DNA of 64,000 nucleotides from Bacteroidota bacterium (GTDB lineage Bacteria > Bacteroidota > Bacteroidia > CAIKAF01), in the NCBI GenBank assembly GCA_023432985.1, contig JAEZEQ010000020.1:1-64000 (forward strand), in the 5' to 3' direction. Made by a program: the position numbers and the translations under genes. This document shows, piece by piece, positions 24,662 through 33,929 of the stretch. The number at the start of each line of letters is the position of its first letter. Position 1 is the stretch's first letter. Under the pieces are notes generated by a model. That model ran no database searches and was not told where the DNA came from. It worked only from the letters and a program-made list of their open reading frames with translations.

Positions 24662-25900
24662 GTGAAAAAACTCTATGATGTCATAATTGTAGGCGGTGGA
24701 GCTGCAGGCTTTTTTGCCGGAAATCAATTGCTCGATTTGCATCCGGATTTAGATATATGTCTGCTCGAAAAATCGAATAAAGTACTCTCTAAAGTGCTTG
24801 TCTCCGGCGGAGGCAGATGTAATGTTTGCAATGCGATTTCGGAACCGAAAGAACTTATTAAATGCTATCCCAGAGGTGGAAAAAATCTACTCTCTGTGTT
24901 TTATAAATTCGGTCAGCCCGAAACGCTGAACTGGTTTCTCTCTAAAGGCGTAGAAATACATGCCGAACAAGACGGACGTATGTTCCCCGTCTCTAACTCA
25001 TCCCAAACCATAGCCCGATGTCTGTACGATAATTTTACGAAAAATGGAGCCCCCGTTTTCCTGCAATCCGGCGTAAAAAAAATTGAAAAAAATGAGAATA
25101 TTTTTCAGGTCGAACTCGAGAATGGACAAGTGATGTATGCCAAATATCTCATCCTCGCAGCAGGAGGTATTTCGAAAAAATCTCAGGCCGACTTTCTCTC
25201 AGCTTTTCAACATAATATCATAGATCCCGTCCCCTCTTTGTTTACCTTTAATATGCCCGGAGAGGAACTGACTTCCCTAATGGGACTTTCTGTACCCGAT
25301 GCCGAAATCAAAATTCTACAAAGTACATTTACTCAAAAAGGACCTCTTTTAATTACCCACTGGGGCTTGAGCGGACCGGCTATATTGAAATTATCGGCAT
25401 TTGCCGCCCGATTTATTGCCGAAAAAAATTATACGTTCGATATAGAAATAAACTGGACAGGCAAGCATAATTCCGAATCTTTATTGGATTATTGGGCCCA
25501 ATCACCCGAACTGAAAAGCGATAAAAAATTGAAAAATCTAAAATACCCACTGCTTCCTAATCGACTTTTTCTGTATTTCCTGAATAAGGCCAATTTAGAT
25601 CCCGAATTAAATCTTTCCGATTTCTCAATCAAACAAAGAAGAAGTCTCGCTCAAGTCTTATGTAAAGATTTATACACTATAAAGGGAAAAACCACCTTCA
25701 AAGAGGAATTTGTTAGCGCAGGAGGTATAGACCTAAGTGAAATTGATATGCGTCGTTGTGAAAGTAAAAAGGTAAAAGGTCTATTCTTTTGCGGAGAAAT
25801 GCTCGATATAGACGGAATTACGGGTGGGTTCAATTTCCAAGCCGCATGGAGTACCGCTTATGCAGCAGCAGAATCTATTGCCCTCGAAATGAATTTATAA
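24662..25900 (+). CDS. HI0933-family NAD(P)/FAD-dependent oxidoreductase (BaiN-like)
   Basis: A 412-aa flavoprotein with the dinucleotide motif VIIVGGGAAGFFAG (about 7-20), the family signature SGGGRCNVCN (about 48-57), GRMFPVS, ILAAGG, GPLLITHWGLSGPA and the C-terminal GEMLDIDGITGGFNFQAAW. This is the HI0933/YhiN/BaiN family, whose members reduce various substrates; the natural substrate of most is unknown. It uses a GTG start at 24662, 4 bp after the nuclease gene, and the two are likely co-transcribed. Confidence 0.88.
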   Translation: MKKLYDVIIVGGGAAGFFAGNQLLDLHPDLDICLLEKSNKVLSKVLVSGGGRCNVCNAISEPKELIKCYPRGGKNLLSVFYKFGQPETLNWFLSKGVEIHAEQDGRMFPVSNSSQTIARCLYDNFTKNGAPVFLQSGVKKIEKNENIFQVELENGQVMYAKYLILAAGGISKKSQADFLSAFQHNIIDPVPSLFTFNMPGEELTSLMGLSVPDAEIKILQSTFTQKGPLLITHWGLSGPAILKLSAFAARFIAEKNYTFDIEINWTGKHNSESLLDYWAQSPELKSDKKLKNLKYPLLPNRLFLYFLNKANLDPELNLSDFSIKQRRSLAQVLCKDLYTIKGKTTFKEEFVSAGGIDLSEIDMRRCESKKVKGLFFCGEMLDIDGITGGFNFQAAWSTAYAAAESIALEMNL

Positions 25901-25925
25901 AAAACAATTCTTGTGTTTTTTTTTA

Positions 25926-25933
25926 TACATTTG
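25926..25933 (+). promoter_or_regulatory. -7 box (TACATTTG) for the lipoprotein gene at 25953
   Basis: A TAnnTTTG match 19 bp before the ATG. A TTG at 25911-25913 lies only 12 bp upstream of it, shorter than the usual spacing. Confidence 0.5.
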
Positions 25934-25952
25934 TTCAAACCATTTAATTAAG

Positions 25953-26606
25953 ATGAAAAAATTAAGCGTAATTACCGTTACCACTTTGGCAGTAGCCCTG
26001 CTTACTCTTCAAAGTTGCAAACGCGGCGAGAATGATCCGGCTATTTCTTTTAAATCCAGAACCGAAAGATTGGTTGGAGATTGGAATTTAGTGGCCAAAC
26101 AAGGTACAGAAGTTACCAATATTGTTATCGGTAATACCGACTCTTTGGTTTCTCAAAATGCCGTATATGCTTTGTCAGGAGGCACCGGAACAGAAACGGT
26201 TACTACTAGCGTGAACACAAACGCCTCTACAGTGAAAACCTATTTGTATACCTTTGCCATACAATTCAAAAAAGAAGGCGATTATACCTATAATGCCGTA
26301 TTTTTCAGACCTACAGGAAGCAATAATTCCATTACCCAAAGTTATACCGGAAGCGGAAACTGGAACTGGGTAGATAAAGGTAAAGATAAAGTAGCTCTAC
26401 GTCTGAATAATGAAGGCAGTATTAACGGCTTGGATACCTTAAACGCAAATACCAGCTTGCCTTATTCTATTTCGAATGAATATTATTTAGATCGCTTATC
26501 GTCTAAAGATATGACCTGGCTTTTGAATGCACAAGCCAATATGGTTATTGACTCTCTATCGGTAACACAAACCTTGCAGTATACTTTCAATTTAGAAAAG
26601 AAATAA
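25953..26606 (+). CDS. Lipocalin-like lipoprotein
   Basis: A 217-aa lipoprotein (lipobox LQSC, Cys18). The mature part starts with SFKSRTERLVGDWNLVAKQG, the opening of lipocalin-like proteins of Bacteroidota. It continues as a beta-rich domain with a glycine/threonine-rich middle (SGGTGTETVTTSVNTN) and GSGNWNWVDKGKDKV. The ligand is unknown. The 25911 frame start adds residues before the signal peptide and is rejected. It has its own promoter box and a strong terminator, so it is monocistronic. Confidence 0.7.
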   Translation: MKKLSVITVTTLAVALLTLQSCKRGENDPAISFKSRTERLVGDWNLVAKQGTEVTNIVIGNTDSLVSQNAVYALSGGTGTETVTTSVNTNASTVKTYLYTFAIQFKKEGDYTYNAVFFRPTGSNNSITQSYTGSGNWNWVDKGKDKVALRLNNEGSINGLDTLNANTSLPYSISNEYYLDRLSSKDMTWLLNAQANMVIDSLSVTQTLQYTFNLEKK

Positions 26607-26626
26607 GAAAAATCTATTTATTTTTG

Positions 26627-26657
26627 AAGCCTTTAGGATTTCCTAAGGGCTTTTTTT
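26627..26657 (+). terminator. Rho-independent terminator ending at the next start codon
   Basis: AAGCCTTTAGG (26627-26637) and CCTAAGGGCTT (26642-26652) with a 4-nt loop (one G-T pair) and a T-run reaching 26657. The next gene begins with ATG at 26658. Confidence 0.9.
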
Positions 26658-27992
26658 ATGAAACTTCCTCAAGCATTTACAGAGCGTTTACACGCAGACC
26701 TTGGCCATACAGAAGCGGATAAACTAATCGACTGTATTTTGGAAAATAATCCGCCCGTTTCTGTGCGACTCAATCCATCTAAAAATGTAGAAATGGAATG
26801 GGATTCCCGGGTAAATTGGAGCAAATTCGGACATTATTTAGCTTCCCGAATCTCTTTTATCGAAGACCCGCAATGGCATGCCGGTGCATATTATGTGCAA
26901 GAAGCCTCCAGTATGTTTTTGGAATATATATGTAAGCTAATCGAACTTCCAACCCGAGCCACCATACTCGACGCTTGTGCAGCCCCGGGCGGAAAAAGCA
27001 CACTCTTACTCAGCCAAATTTCACCTCTCGCAACGCTGATTTCCAACGAAGTTATCCCATCCAGGAATGCCGTTTTAAGAGAAAATATCATGCGCTGGGG
27101 TTATCCAAATTGTATTGTTACACAAAACGATACATCCCAATTTGCCCATTTAAACGACTTTTTTGATGCTGTTTTTGTCGACGCACCATGCAGCGGAGAA
27201 GGCCTGTTCAGAAAAGACCCCGAAAGCATTAAACAATGGAGTACGGACCATGTTCAACTCTGCCAAATAAGACAAAAACAAATTCTACAAAATCTATACC
27301 CAAGCGTTAAACCCGGCGCTTATCTGATATACAGCACCTGCACCTTCAACCGGGGCGAAAATTTCGATGCCCCCGCTTTTCTCCTCCAAGAAGGCTTCGA
27401 ATCGGTGCCATTGCCCATAGACAATTTTCCCGAAATCGATTATCTGCAAATACACGGTATACACGGATATGCCTTCCATCCCTGCAAGGTGAAAGGAGAA
27501 GGATTTTTTGTGTCTGTATTTCGGAAAAAAGGAAGCTCCACTATTCCCAAAGAAATAGCTAAAACTCCCCCCGCACCAAAACTGCCCGAATCGGATTTTA
27601 TTGAATGCGAACAAACGCTAATGCCATTGAAAATAGGATCTATTTCTTTTGTAATGCCACTGAATACATACCAAACGGCACGCAGTCTGCTCAACCTGAA
27701 AATAACCTATGCCGGATTTAGAGCCGGGGCCGTAAAAGGAACGGATTATGTACCATCAGGCGATATGGCATATCAAATCGGATTGAAAAAGGAAAATATA
27801 AATCTATTGGAACTGGAACTCCCCGAAGCCATTTCTTATCTCAAACGCGAAAGTGTCAAACCCAGACCCGAATTGAAAAAAGGGATCTATTTGGCCACTT
27901 TTAAGGGGAACGGACTGGGTTGGCTGAAACAAATCGGACCCCGATTCAATAATATTTTGGCCCCCGAATTACGCATAAAAAAAGCCTTGTAA
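26658..27992 (+). CDS. NOL1/NOP2/Sun-family RNA 5-methylcytosine methyltransferase
   Basis: A 444-aa enzyme. An N-terminal PUA-like lead (PPVSVRLNP) is followed by ILDACAAPGGKSTLL (SAM binding), VDAPCSGEGLFRKDP (motif IV Cys) and YSTCTFNRGEN (motif VI catalytic Cys). The C-terminal ~150 residues form the extra domain of RsmF-like proteins. It methylates cytosine in rRNA; RsmF (16S C1407) is the nearest type, but the target is not proven. The ATG follows the upstream terminator without a gap, so its own promoter must overlap that terminator or the gene depends on read-through. Confidence 0.88.
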   Translation: MKLPQAFTERLHADLGHTEADKLIDCILENNPPVSVRLNPSKNVEMEWDSRVNWSKFGHYLASRISFIEDPQWHAGAYYVQEASSMFLEYICKLIELPTRATILDACAAPGGKSTLLLSQISPLATLISNEVIPSRNAVLRENIMRWGYPNCIVTQNDTSQFAHLNDFFDAVFVDAPCSGEGLFRKDPESIKQWSTDHVQLCQIRQKQILQNLYPSVKPGAYLIYSTCTFNRGENFDAPAFLLQEGFESVPLPIDNFPEIDYLQIHGIHGYAFHPCKVKGEGFFVSVFRKKGSSTIPKEIAKTPPAPKLPESDFIECEQTLMPLKIGSISFVMPLNTYQTARSLLNLKITYAGFRAGAVKGTDYVPSGDMAYQIGLKKENINLLELELPEAISYLKRESVKPRPELKKGIYLATFKGNGLGWLKQIGPRFNNILAPELRIKKAL

Positions 27993-28029
27993 GTCGGGTT
28001 TTTCATTTCCTGCTTTCTGAATAAAGACG

Positions 28030-28037
28030 TACATTTG
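28030..28037 (+). promoter_or_regulatory. -7 box (TACATTTG) for the acyl-CoA dehydrogenase
   Basis: A TAnnTTTG box 23 bp before the ATG at 28061. No clear -33 element. Confidence 0.5.
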
Positions 28038-28060
28038 TTGACTAAAAAACAAACGCATAC

Positions 28061-29215
28061 ATGTATACACCATACCGAATTTACAACGAAGAACACGAAA
28101 TGTTCCGCAGTACCGTGGCCGAATTTGCCGCTAAAGAAATTGTACCTTTTAATGCCGAATGGGAAAAAAATAAAATGGTATCCCGCGATATATGGCAAAA
28201 ATTAGGAGAAGCCGGCTTTTTATGTATGCAAGTGGATGAAAAATACGGGGGATTAGGCATTAAGGATTTCCGCTATAATGCCATTTTTGCAGAAGAATTA
28301 TCTAAAACAGGATGCGCCGGACCGGCAGTGGGATTTCCTCTACACAATGATATTGTTTGCCCTTATATAGAACATTATGGAAATGAGGAAGTGAAATCAA
28401 CCTGGCTCCCGGGCATGGTAAACGGTACGATTATTTCGGCTATTGCAATGACCGAACCCGGCGCCGGAAGCGACCTGCAGGCTATGAAAACCACAGCCAT
28501 TGATAAAGGTGATCATTACTTACTCAATGGAAGTAAAACTTTTATTACCAATGGATACCTCGCCGATGTTGTTGTGGTTGCAGCAAAAACAGACCCCAAT
28601 GCTGGCGCTAAAGGTATTTCCCTTTTTGTGGTTGATGTTAAACTGGACGGGTTTAGTAAAGGGTTCCCCTTCGAAAAAGTGGGATTGCACGCACAGGATA
28701 CATGCGAATTGTTTTTTGATAATGTGAAAGTGCCTAAGTCGCACCTTTTGGGTGAAGAAGGAAAAGGCTTTAGTTACCTTATGACCGAATTGGCACAGGA
28801 ACGCCTGGTGGTTGCTATCACAGCCGTTGGAGGTGCACAAGCAGCACTCGAAGATACTATTGATTATGTAAAAAGCAGAGAAGCCTTCAAGAAAACGGTA
28901 GGCGATATGCAAAATACTCGTTTCAAATTGGCCGATTGCTTCGGAGATATAGATCAAGGCAGATTGTATATGGAACGTATGATCGAATTGCATGCCGAAA
29001 AAAAATTGGAAATTTATCAGGCCTGTGCAGCCAAACAAAGACTCACCGATATGCAGTCCAGAGTTGCCGATGAATGTCTGCAATTACACGGAGGCTACGG
29101 TTATATGTGGGAATATAGAGTCGGTCGTATATGGGCAGATGCACGCGTGCAACGCATATATGCAGGTACAAATGAAATAATGAAGGAAGTAATCGCTCGC
29201 AAAATATTATCTTAA
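28061..29215 (+). CDS. Acyl-CoA dehydrogenase, long-chain/isovaleryl type
   Basis: A 384-aa flavoenzyme of full family length with AMTEPGAGSDLQAM, FITNGYLADVVVV, LHGGYGYMWEYRVGRIWADARV and IYAGTNEIMKEVI. In medium-chain enzymes the catalytic Glu sits in YEGT; here that position is Ala (YAGTNE), and a Glu lies in TELAQERLVVA, as in long-chain and isovaleryl-CoA dehydrogenases. It would carry out the first step of acyl-CoA oxidation, passing electrons to ETF. The next gene starts directly after its stop codon. Confidence 0.92.
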   Translation: MYTPYRIYNEEHEMFRSTVAEFAAKEIVPFNAEWEKNKMVSRDIWQKLGEAGFLCMQVDEKYGGLGIKDFRYNAIFAEELSKTGCAGPAVGFPLHNDIVCPYIEHYGNEEVKSTWLPGMVNGTIISAIAMTEPGAGSDLQAMKTTAIDKGDHYLLNGSKTFITNGYLADVVVVAAKTDPNAGAKGISLFVVDVKLDGFSKGFPFEKVGLHAQDTCELFFDNVKVPKSHLLGEEGKGFSYLMTELAQERLVVAITAVGGAQAALEDTIDYVKSREAFKKTVGDMQNTRFKLADCFGDIDQGRLYMERMIELHAEKKLEIYQACAAKQRLTDMQSRVADECLQLHGGYGYMWEYRVGRIWADARVQRIYAGTNEIMKEVIARKILS

Positions 29216-30283
29216 ATGCTGAATTTCGAAAATACAAAATTGCGCCGCATGGTGGTGCATCAAGTGGGAAACCGCTCTAAAATGGAAGGTGTGAAATACA
29301 GCAAAAGCGCACATGTAATCCAAGACGATTATGTGCGCGATTTATTAATGATGTATTTTACGAAACCTTTTGACGGACAAATTATGTATCAGTTTCGCCA
29401 CGATTCGGGTGATCTGAATATGAACGAAATCTATAATTATGTAAGTCAGATTTTTGAAAACAAAGACAATCTCTACGATCAATCCGTACTTATAGCCAAT
29501 CATTTATACGAAAAAAGCAATCACCCCAAAATTAAAAAGGGCGAATTGTATATCGTGGAATTTGCCGGCACCCAAGTGGATGATGAAATCGTAAACGCAA
29601 TCGGGATTTTTAAAAGCGAAAACAAGGATAAATTCTTGAAGGTTTACCAAAAAGATGATGATTTTGAGGTGGATTTTGAAGATGGAATCAATATCCATAA
29701 ACTCGATAAAGGTTGTATCATTTTCGAAACGGAAAAAGAAGGCGGATTCAAAGTCGTAACGGTAGATAAACTTAACCCGGTCGGGAATGCGGCATTTTGG
29801 AAAGATGAATTTCTACATTTGCAACCTATACCCGAAGATTATTACCTGACGAGAAATTATATGGAAATTGTAAAACAGTTTTCCGAACTTCAATTCAACC
29901 CCAAAACGGATGTAGAAGAAGCTTTGGTCGACAAAAGGGAACAAATCGACTTTAATTCCAAAGCAGCTCAATATTTCAACGAAAAAGAACAATTCGAACT
30001 CGACGACTTTGCCAATGAAGTCATTGGTTCGCCCGAAATTATAGAGGAATTTAAATCGTTTAAAGAAGGATTTGAAGAAGATTATAAAGTGCCCGAATTG
30101 CCGGCCGCTTTTGTGATGCATGAGGATGCTAAAAAAGAAATTCAAAAGAAATTTCGCAGTGTATTAAAACTCGACAGCAATTTCCATATTTATGTTCATG
30201 GTGGAGCCGACTTGCTCGAAAAAGGCTATGACGAGAAAATGAAAATGAACTTTTATAAGGTGTTTTACCGGGAAGAAAAGTAA
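29216..30283 (+). CDS. 37-kDa nucleoid-associated protein family (NA37/YejK-like)
   Basis: A 355-aa acidic protein beginning LRRMVVHQVGNRSKMEGV, with LLMMYFTKPF, ELYIVEFAG and INIHKLDKGCIIFE, and a C-terminal HVHGG-like end (NFHIYVHGGADLLEKG). This matches the NA37 family of nucleoid-associated proteins first described as E. coli YejK. Its role in chromosome organisation is only loosely established. It abuts the acyl-CoA dehydrogenase stop and is followed after 3 bp by galE, so these three are probably one transcription unit despite unrelated functions. Confidence 0.85.
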   Translation: MLNFENTKLRRMVVHQVGNRSKMEGVKYSKSAHVIQDDYVRDLLMMYFTKPFDGQIMYQFRHDSGDLNMNEIYNYVSQIFENKDNLYDQSVLIANHLYEKSNHPKIKKGELYIVEFAGTQVDDEIVNAIGIFKSENKDKFLKVYQKDDDFEVDFEDGINIHKLDKGCIIFETEKEGGFKVVTVDKLNPVGNAAFWKDEFLHLQPIPEDYYLTRNYMEIVKQFSELQFNPKTDVEEALVDKREQIDFNSKAAQYFNEKEQFELDDFANEVIGSPEIIEEFKSFKEGFEEDYKVPELPAAFVMHEDAKKEIQKKFRSVLKLDSNFHIYVHGGADLLEKGYDEKMKMNFYKVFYREEK

Positions 30284-30286
30284 GGT

Positions 30287-31324
30287 ATGAGTCGCTCTAA
30301 AACCATTTTAGTAACCGGAGGCCTGGGCTATATTGGCTCGCATACAGTGGTCGAACTGATGGGTCGGGGTTTCGAAGTGGTAATTGCAGATAATTTATCC
30401 AATTCCCGTCCCTGGATACTCGATAATATTGCCGAAATTACCGGTAATTATCCCATTTTTTATCCCTATGATCTTATGGATGAAAAGGGCATAAAACAAA
30501 TTTTCGAAAAACATCAATTCGACGGATGTATACATTTTGCCGCCTATAAGGCCGTTGGCGAAAGTCAGATGCAACCCCTGCTCTACTATCAAAACAATCT
30601 TTCGAGTCTGATTTGCATTCTGAAACAAATGCAAGAAAACAATGCCGATTCTTTTATATTCAGCTCTTCTTGTACGGTATACGGACAGGCCGAAATAATG
30701 CCTATAGTGGAGGAAACACCGCTCGGAAAACCGGAATCTGTTTACGGCAAAACCAAACTTATGGGCGAGGAAATTGTGGCCGACTTTGCCCGATTGCATG
30801 GCAAAAAAGTAAGCATTTTACGCTACTTTAATCCGATCGGAGCCCACCCGAGTGGCTTAATAGGCGAATTGCCCATAGGTTTGCCCAACAATCTATTGCC
30901 TTATATTACACAAAGTCTTGTGCAAATCAGACCTAAATTGCAGGTATTCGGAGGCGATTATCCCACCCCCGATGGCACAGCCATTCGCGACTATATATAT
31001 GTAGTCGATCTTGCTAAAGCGCATATATTGGCATTGGAAAAATTGTGGACCGAAAAGGCAAATCAGCCCCATATAGATATTTATAATATCGGAACCGGCA
31101 AAGGCTTATCGGTATTGGATATTGTAAAAAAATTCGAAGAAGCGGTCGGTATTCCCGTACCCTATAGCATAAGTGCGCGTAGACCCGGCGATGTAACTGA
31201 AGTATATGCCGATCCGGCTAAAGCACAAAAAGAATTGAAATGGACTGCGGAAAGTGATTTGAAAGAAGCCCTGCGCTCCGCATGGAAATGGCAATTGTAT
31301 CTAAAGGGAAAAAACAAGATTTAA
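30287..31324 (+). CDS. galE: UDP-glucose 4-epimerase
   Basis: A 345-aa short-chain dehydrogenase-type epimerase: the NAD motif GGLGYIGSHT (residues 11-20), FAAYKAVGESQ, the catalytic SSSCTVYG and YGKTKLMGE (YxxxK), LRYFNPIGAHPSG and DYIYVVDLAKAH. It interconverts UDP-glucose and UDP-galactose, feeding the surface polysaccharide genes just downstream on the other strand. Its stop codon overlaps the stop of the convergent sigma-factor gene by 4 bp (TTAA). Confidence 0.95.
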   Translation: MSRSKTILVTGGLGYIGSHTVVELMGRGFEVVIADNLSNSRPWILDNIAEITGNYPIFYPYDLMDEKGIKQIFEKHQFDGCIHFAAYKAVGESQMQPLLYYQNNLSSLICILKQMQENNADSFIFSSSCTVYGQAEIMPIVEETPLGKPESVYGKTKLMGEEIVADFARLHGKKVSILRYFNPIGAHPSGLIGELPIGLPNNLLPYITQSLVQIRPKLQVFGGDYPTPDGTAIRDYIYVVDLAKAHILALEKLWTEKANQPHIDIYNIGTGKGLSVLDIVKKFEEAVGIPVPYSISARRPGDVTEVYADPAKAQKELKWTAESDLKEALRSAWKWQLYLKGKNKI

Positions 31325-31932
31325 ATCGAGTCTTTTTTATTTTTCAAGATCTGAAATAATAAATCCCGGGCTCTGAATAGTTGAGCTTTTACCGTACCTA
31401 ACGGCATTTCAAGAGCTTCTGAAATCTCTTCGTAACTCATTTGTTCGTAATATCTCAACTCAATCAAACGCTTATAACGGGGCTTTAATTGATTCACAAA
31501 TTCGCGCAACATTATGGCTTTTTGTCCTATAATCAACTCCGCCTCCGGATTGGGAGAATTGTCGGCAACCGTAATTTGATACTCGGTTCCGTCTACTTCC
31601 TTTACGGTTTTGTCGAGCGAAAATGTTTGTAGTTTCTTTTTGCGAATATGATCTATGGATGCATTGGTCGCAATTTTAAATAACCAAGTACTGAATGCAT
31701 AATCGGGACGAAATGCCGGTAAACTTTTGAATGCCTTGGCAAAGGTTTCAATAGTCAAATCATCGGCATCATCACGGTCGTTGACCATTTTGAGGATAAC
31801 GTGAAATATAGATTCTCTGTAGCGCTTGAGTAATTGAGCATAAGCCAATTGATCATTCTGCTCCACAGCCTTTCGAACCAAATCCAGGTCATCTTTTGCT
31901 TTATCTGAAAAATGTGAATCGTTTAACGCCAT
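31321..31932 (-). CDS. ECF-type RNA polymerase sigma factor
   Basis: A 203-aa sigma factor. Region 2 includes MVNDRDDADDLTIETFAKAF and FSTWLFKIATNASIDHIRKK; region 4 includes LKPRYKRLIELRYYEQMSYEEI and ALEMPLGTVKAQLFRARD. A linker of about 30 residues with NSPNPEAE lies between. It directs polymerase to a special promoter set, but no anti-sigma gene lies next to it. Its start overlaps the end of the upstream GT2 gene by 10 bp, so it is the third gene of rsgA-GT2-sigma. Lack of an anti-sigma partner suggests control by expression level or by an unlinked factor. Confidence 0.92.
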   Translation of the reverse strand: MALNDSHFSDKAKDDLDLVRKAVEQNDQLAYAQLLKRYRESIFHVILKMVNDRDDADDLTIETFAKAFKSLPAFRPDYAFSTWLFKIATNASIDHIRKKKLQTFSLDKTVKEVDGTEYQITVADNSPNPEAELIIGQKAIMLREFVNQLKPRYKRLIELRYYEQMSYEEISEALEMPLGTVKAQLFRARDLLFQILKNKKDSI

Positions 31933-32999
31933 TTCTTTTCCGGTACAAAAATGCTTGTAATAGTTAAATTAAACAAACACAATACATAAATAAAATCCCA
32001 AACCGGGAACATAAACATGTGTAGAGGGGAATGAAAACGTAATTTTAATTTACTGAAAATATAAAACTTATATATCAAATACAAACTCAAGCTTAATAAA
32101 ACCGGTAAATAGTAAGAACTGCATAAAAGTAAGGGTACCATCAGGAAAAACAAAAACAAACTGCTCCTTTCCAATGCCAATGCAAATATACTTTTCTTAT
32201 CATAATAATGCCCGGCGCTAATATGCCTTCTTTTTTGCCTAAACCACGAGCCAAAATCCGGCATGGCCCGACTATAAGTAAAACCCCTGGGATGCAAACA
32301 TATGGCCATTTTGTATTTGACGCCCAACAGCTGCACTATCAAATCATCGTCACCATAGAGATTTTGTTTATTGTGCAATGCCTCTACCGCTTCAAAAAAA
32401 TGGGATTTTCTCAATAATAAATTCCGCCCCACACCCATATAGGCCTTACCACGCAGCGCAGCACTCATATAGGACGAAACGGTATACAGGCTGTCTAACT
32501 GTATCAGATTTCCCAATAGATTTTTCTCGGTTTTATAGGCTCCATATCCCAAAACGCCGGCATAGTCTTCTTCCAGGTTCGACAACATTTCTCCGGCCCA
32601 AAAAGGAGAAGCCGGTTCACAATCGGCATCGCTAAATAAGAGCACGTCATATTGCGCCATCTCAGCCCCACGAATCAAGGCCGTTTTTTTACCTTCAGAC
32701 TTATCTATCCTCAGTATGCGCAATCGAGGATTATCAGGCGCACGAAAAGGGATATCCGACCCGTCATCTACTATAATGCATTCGAACTGACCATGCTTCT
32801 GATTCAGAAATAAATCCAGATTTTTCAATAACCACTCTCCATCATTACGGCTTGCTATAATGAGCGAAATACCCTCATGATTGTATTTTTTATTCTCCCA
32901 AACATGAATTACCATTCGGAAATAATTACGAAAAAGGAACCCGAGCTGGATAAAAAAAACAAGAATAAAAAATATCAAAAATACTATTTCCATAATCAA
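31923..32999 (-). CDS. Membrane-bound family 2 glycosyltransferase
   Basis: A 358-aa enzyme. An N-terminal TM (about 4-25) precedes a GT2 catalytic domain with SLIIASRNDGEW, CIIVDDGSD, LLFSDADCEPAS (DxD), LYGDDDLIVQLL and WFRQKRRH (QxxRW-like). Three C-terminal hydrophobic segments follow. This layout is that of processive or lipid-linked sugar transferases working at the inner membrane on surface glycan synthesis. It overlaps rsgA by 4 bp upstream and the sigma gene by 10 bp downstream. Confidence 0.85.
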   Translation of the reverse strand: MIMEIVFLIFFILVFFIQLGFLFRNYFRMVIHVWENKKYNHEGISLIIASRNDGEWLLKNLDLFLNQKHGQFECIIVDDGSDIPFRAPDNPRLRILRIDKSEGKKTALIRGAEMAQYDVLLFSDADCEPASPFWAGEMLSNLEEDYAGVLGYGAYKTEKNLLGNLIQLDSLYTVSSYMSAALRGKAYMGVGRNLLLRKSHFFEAVEALHNKQNLYGDDDLIVQLLGVKYKMAICLHPRGFTYSRAMPDFGSWFRQKRRHISAGHYYDKKSIFALALERSSLFLFFLMVPLLLCSSYYLPVLLSLSLYLIYKFYIFSKLKLRFHSPLHMFMFPVWDFIYVLCLFNLTITSIFVPEKKWR

Positions 33000-33913
33000 T
33001 CGTCGGCCCAGGCAGTATAGGATGTTGTCTCTACAAAATTCACATAATTTTTATAACGAAAATCGGCCAGGGCACCCACTTCCAATCCTTCCAAAACAGC
33101 ACATCCCGGCTCGTTAATATGCAGGCAATTATTGTATTTGCACTTGCCTTTTAAACGAAATATTTCGGGAAAATAATCGCCGATTTCTTCTTTACTCATG
33201 CGCACTAAACCAAATTCTTTTATACCCGGTGTGTCTACAATGGTTCCTCCTATGTTTAGGTCGAACATTTCGGCAAAGGTAGTGGTATGCATCCCTTTTT
33301 GATGTTTGCGGGAAATACTACCCGTCGCCACCGAAAGTCCGGGTTGTATTGCATTAAGTAAACTGCTTTTCCCCACTCCGGAATGACCAATGACCAGGGT
33401 ATTTTTGTCTTTTAATTCCTCTTTCAATTCATCCACTCCCTCTTTCGTAAGCGCATTACTGCTGAAGGTTGGATAGCCCAAAAAACGATATTCCTCCATC
33501 AACTCGTCTCTATATTCTATCTCATCAGAATCGAGTAAATCGCTTTTATTAAACACAATCATCGCAGGTATGGAATAAGCTTCGCAGGTAACCAATACGC
33601 GATCTATGAAGCCGGTACTTGTACGGGGCTTACTAATAGATGCCACTATCATCACCCGATCTAAGTTCGAAGCCAGTATATGGGTACGCTTACTTAGGTT
33701 GGTCGATTGGCGAATCATGTAATTTTTTCTCGGGAATACTTCTTCTATGCATTCGTTTTCTATGAGCACTTCGTCACCAACCGCAACGGGATTCGTACTT
33801 TTAATGCCTTCGAGTCGGAATTTTCCGGCTAGGGAAACATCATAAAAGCGCTCTCCGGATTTCACCTTATAATTGCTCCCGGTAGATTTATAAACGCGCC
33901 CTGTTTTAGCCAT
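32996..33913 (-). CDS. rsgA: Ribosome small-subunit-dependent GTPase RsgA
   Basis: A 305-aa circularly permuted GTPase. An OB domain is at the N-terminus, then the motif order G4 (VFNKSDLL), G1 (GHSGVGKSSLLN), G2/switch (KGMHTTTFAEM) and G3 (VDTPGIKEF), and a C-terminal zinc knuckle CKYNNCLHINEPGC. It checks late 30S subunit assembly. The promoter box TACTTTTG lies 4 bp before the ATG, giving a nearly leaderless transcript. It heads a tightly overlapping unit with GT2 and the ECF sigma factor. Confidence 0.95.
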   Translation of the reverse strand: MAKTGRVYKSTGSNYKVKSGERFYDVSLAGKFRLEGIKSTNPVAVGDEVLIENECIEEVFPRKNYMIRQSTNLSKRTHILASNLDRVMIVASISKPRTSTGFIDRVLVTCEAYSIPAMIVFNKSDLLDSDEIEYRDELMEEYRFLGYPTFSSNALTKEGVDELKEELKDKNTLVIGHSGVGKSSLLNAIQPGLSVATGSISRKHQKGMHTTTFAEMFDLNIGGTIVDTPGIKEFGLVRMSKEEIGDYFPEIFRLKGKCKYNNCLHINEPGCAVLEGLEVGALADFRYKNYVNFVETTSYTAWADD

Positions 33914-33917
33914 GATG

Positions 33918-33925
33918 CAAAAGTA
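33918..33925 (-). promoter_or_regulatory. -7 box (TACTTTTG) for rsgA
   Basis: On the minus strand TACTTTTG is followed by CATC and the ATG, the same TAnnTTTGCANCATG arrangement as sufE and lepA. Confidence 0.5.
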
Positions 33926-33929
33926 TGAA

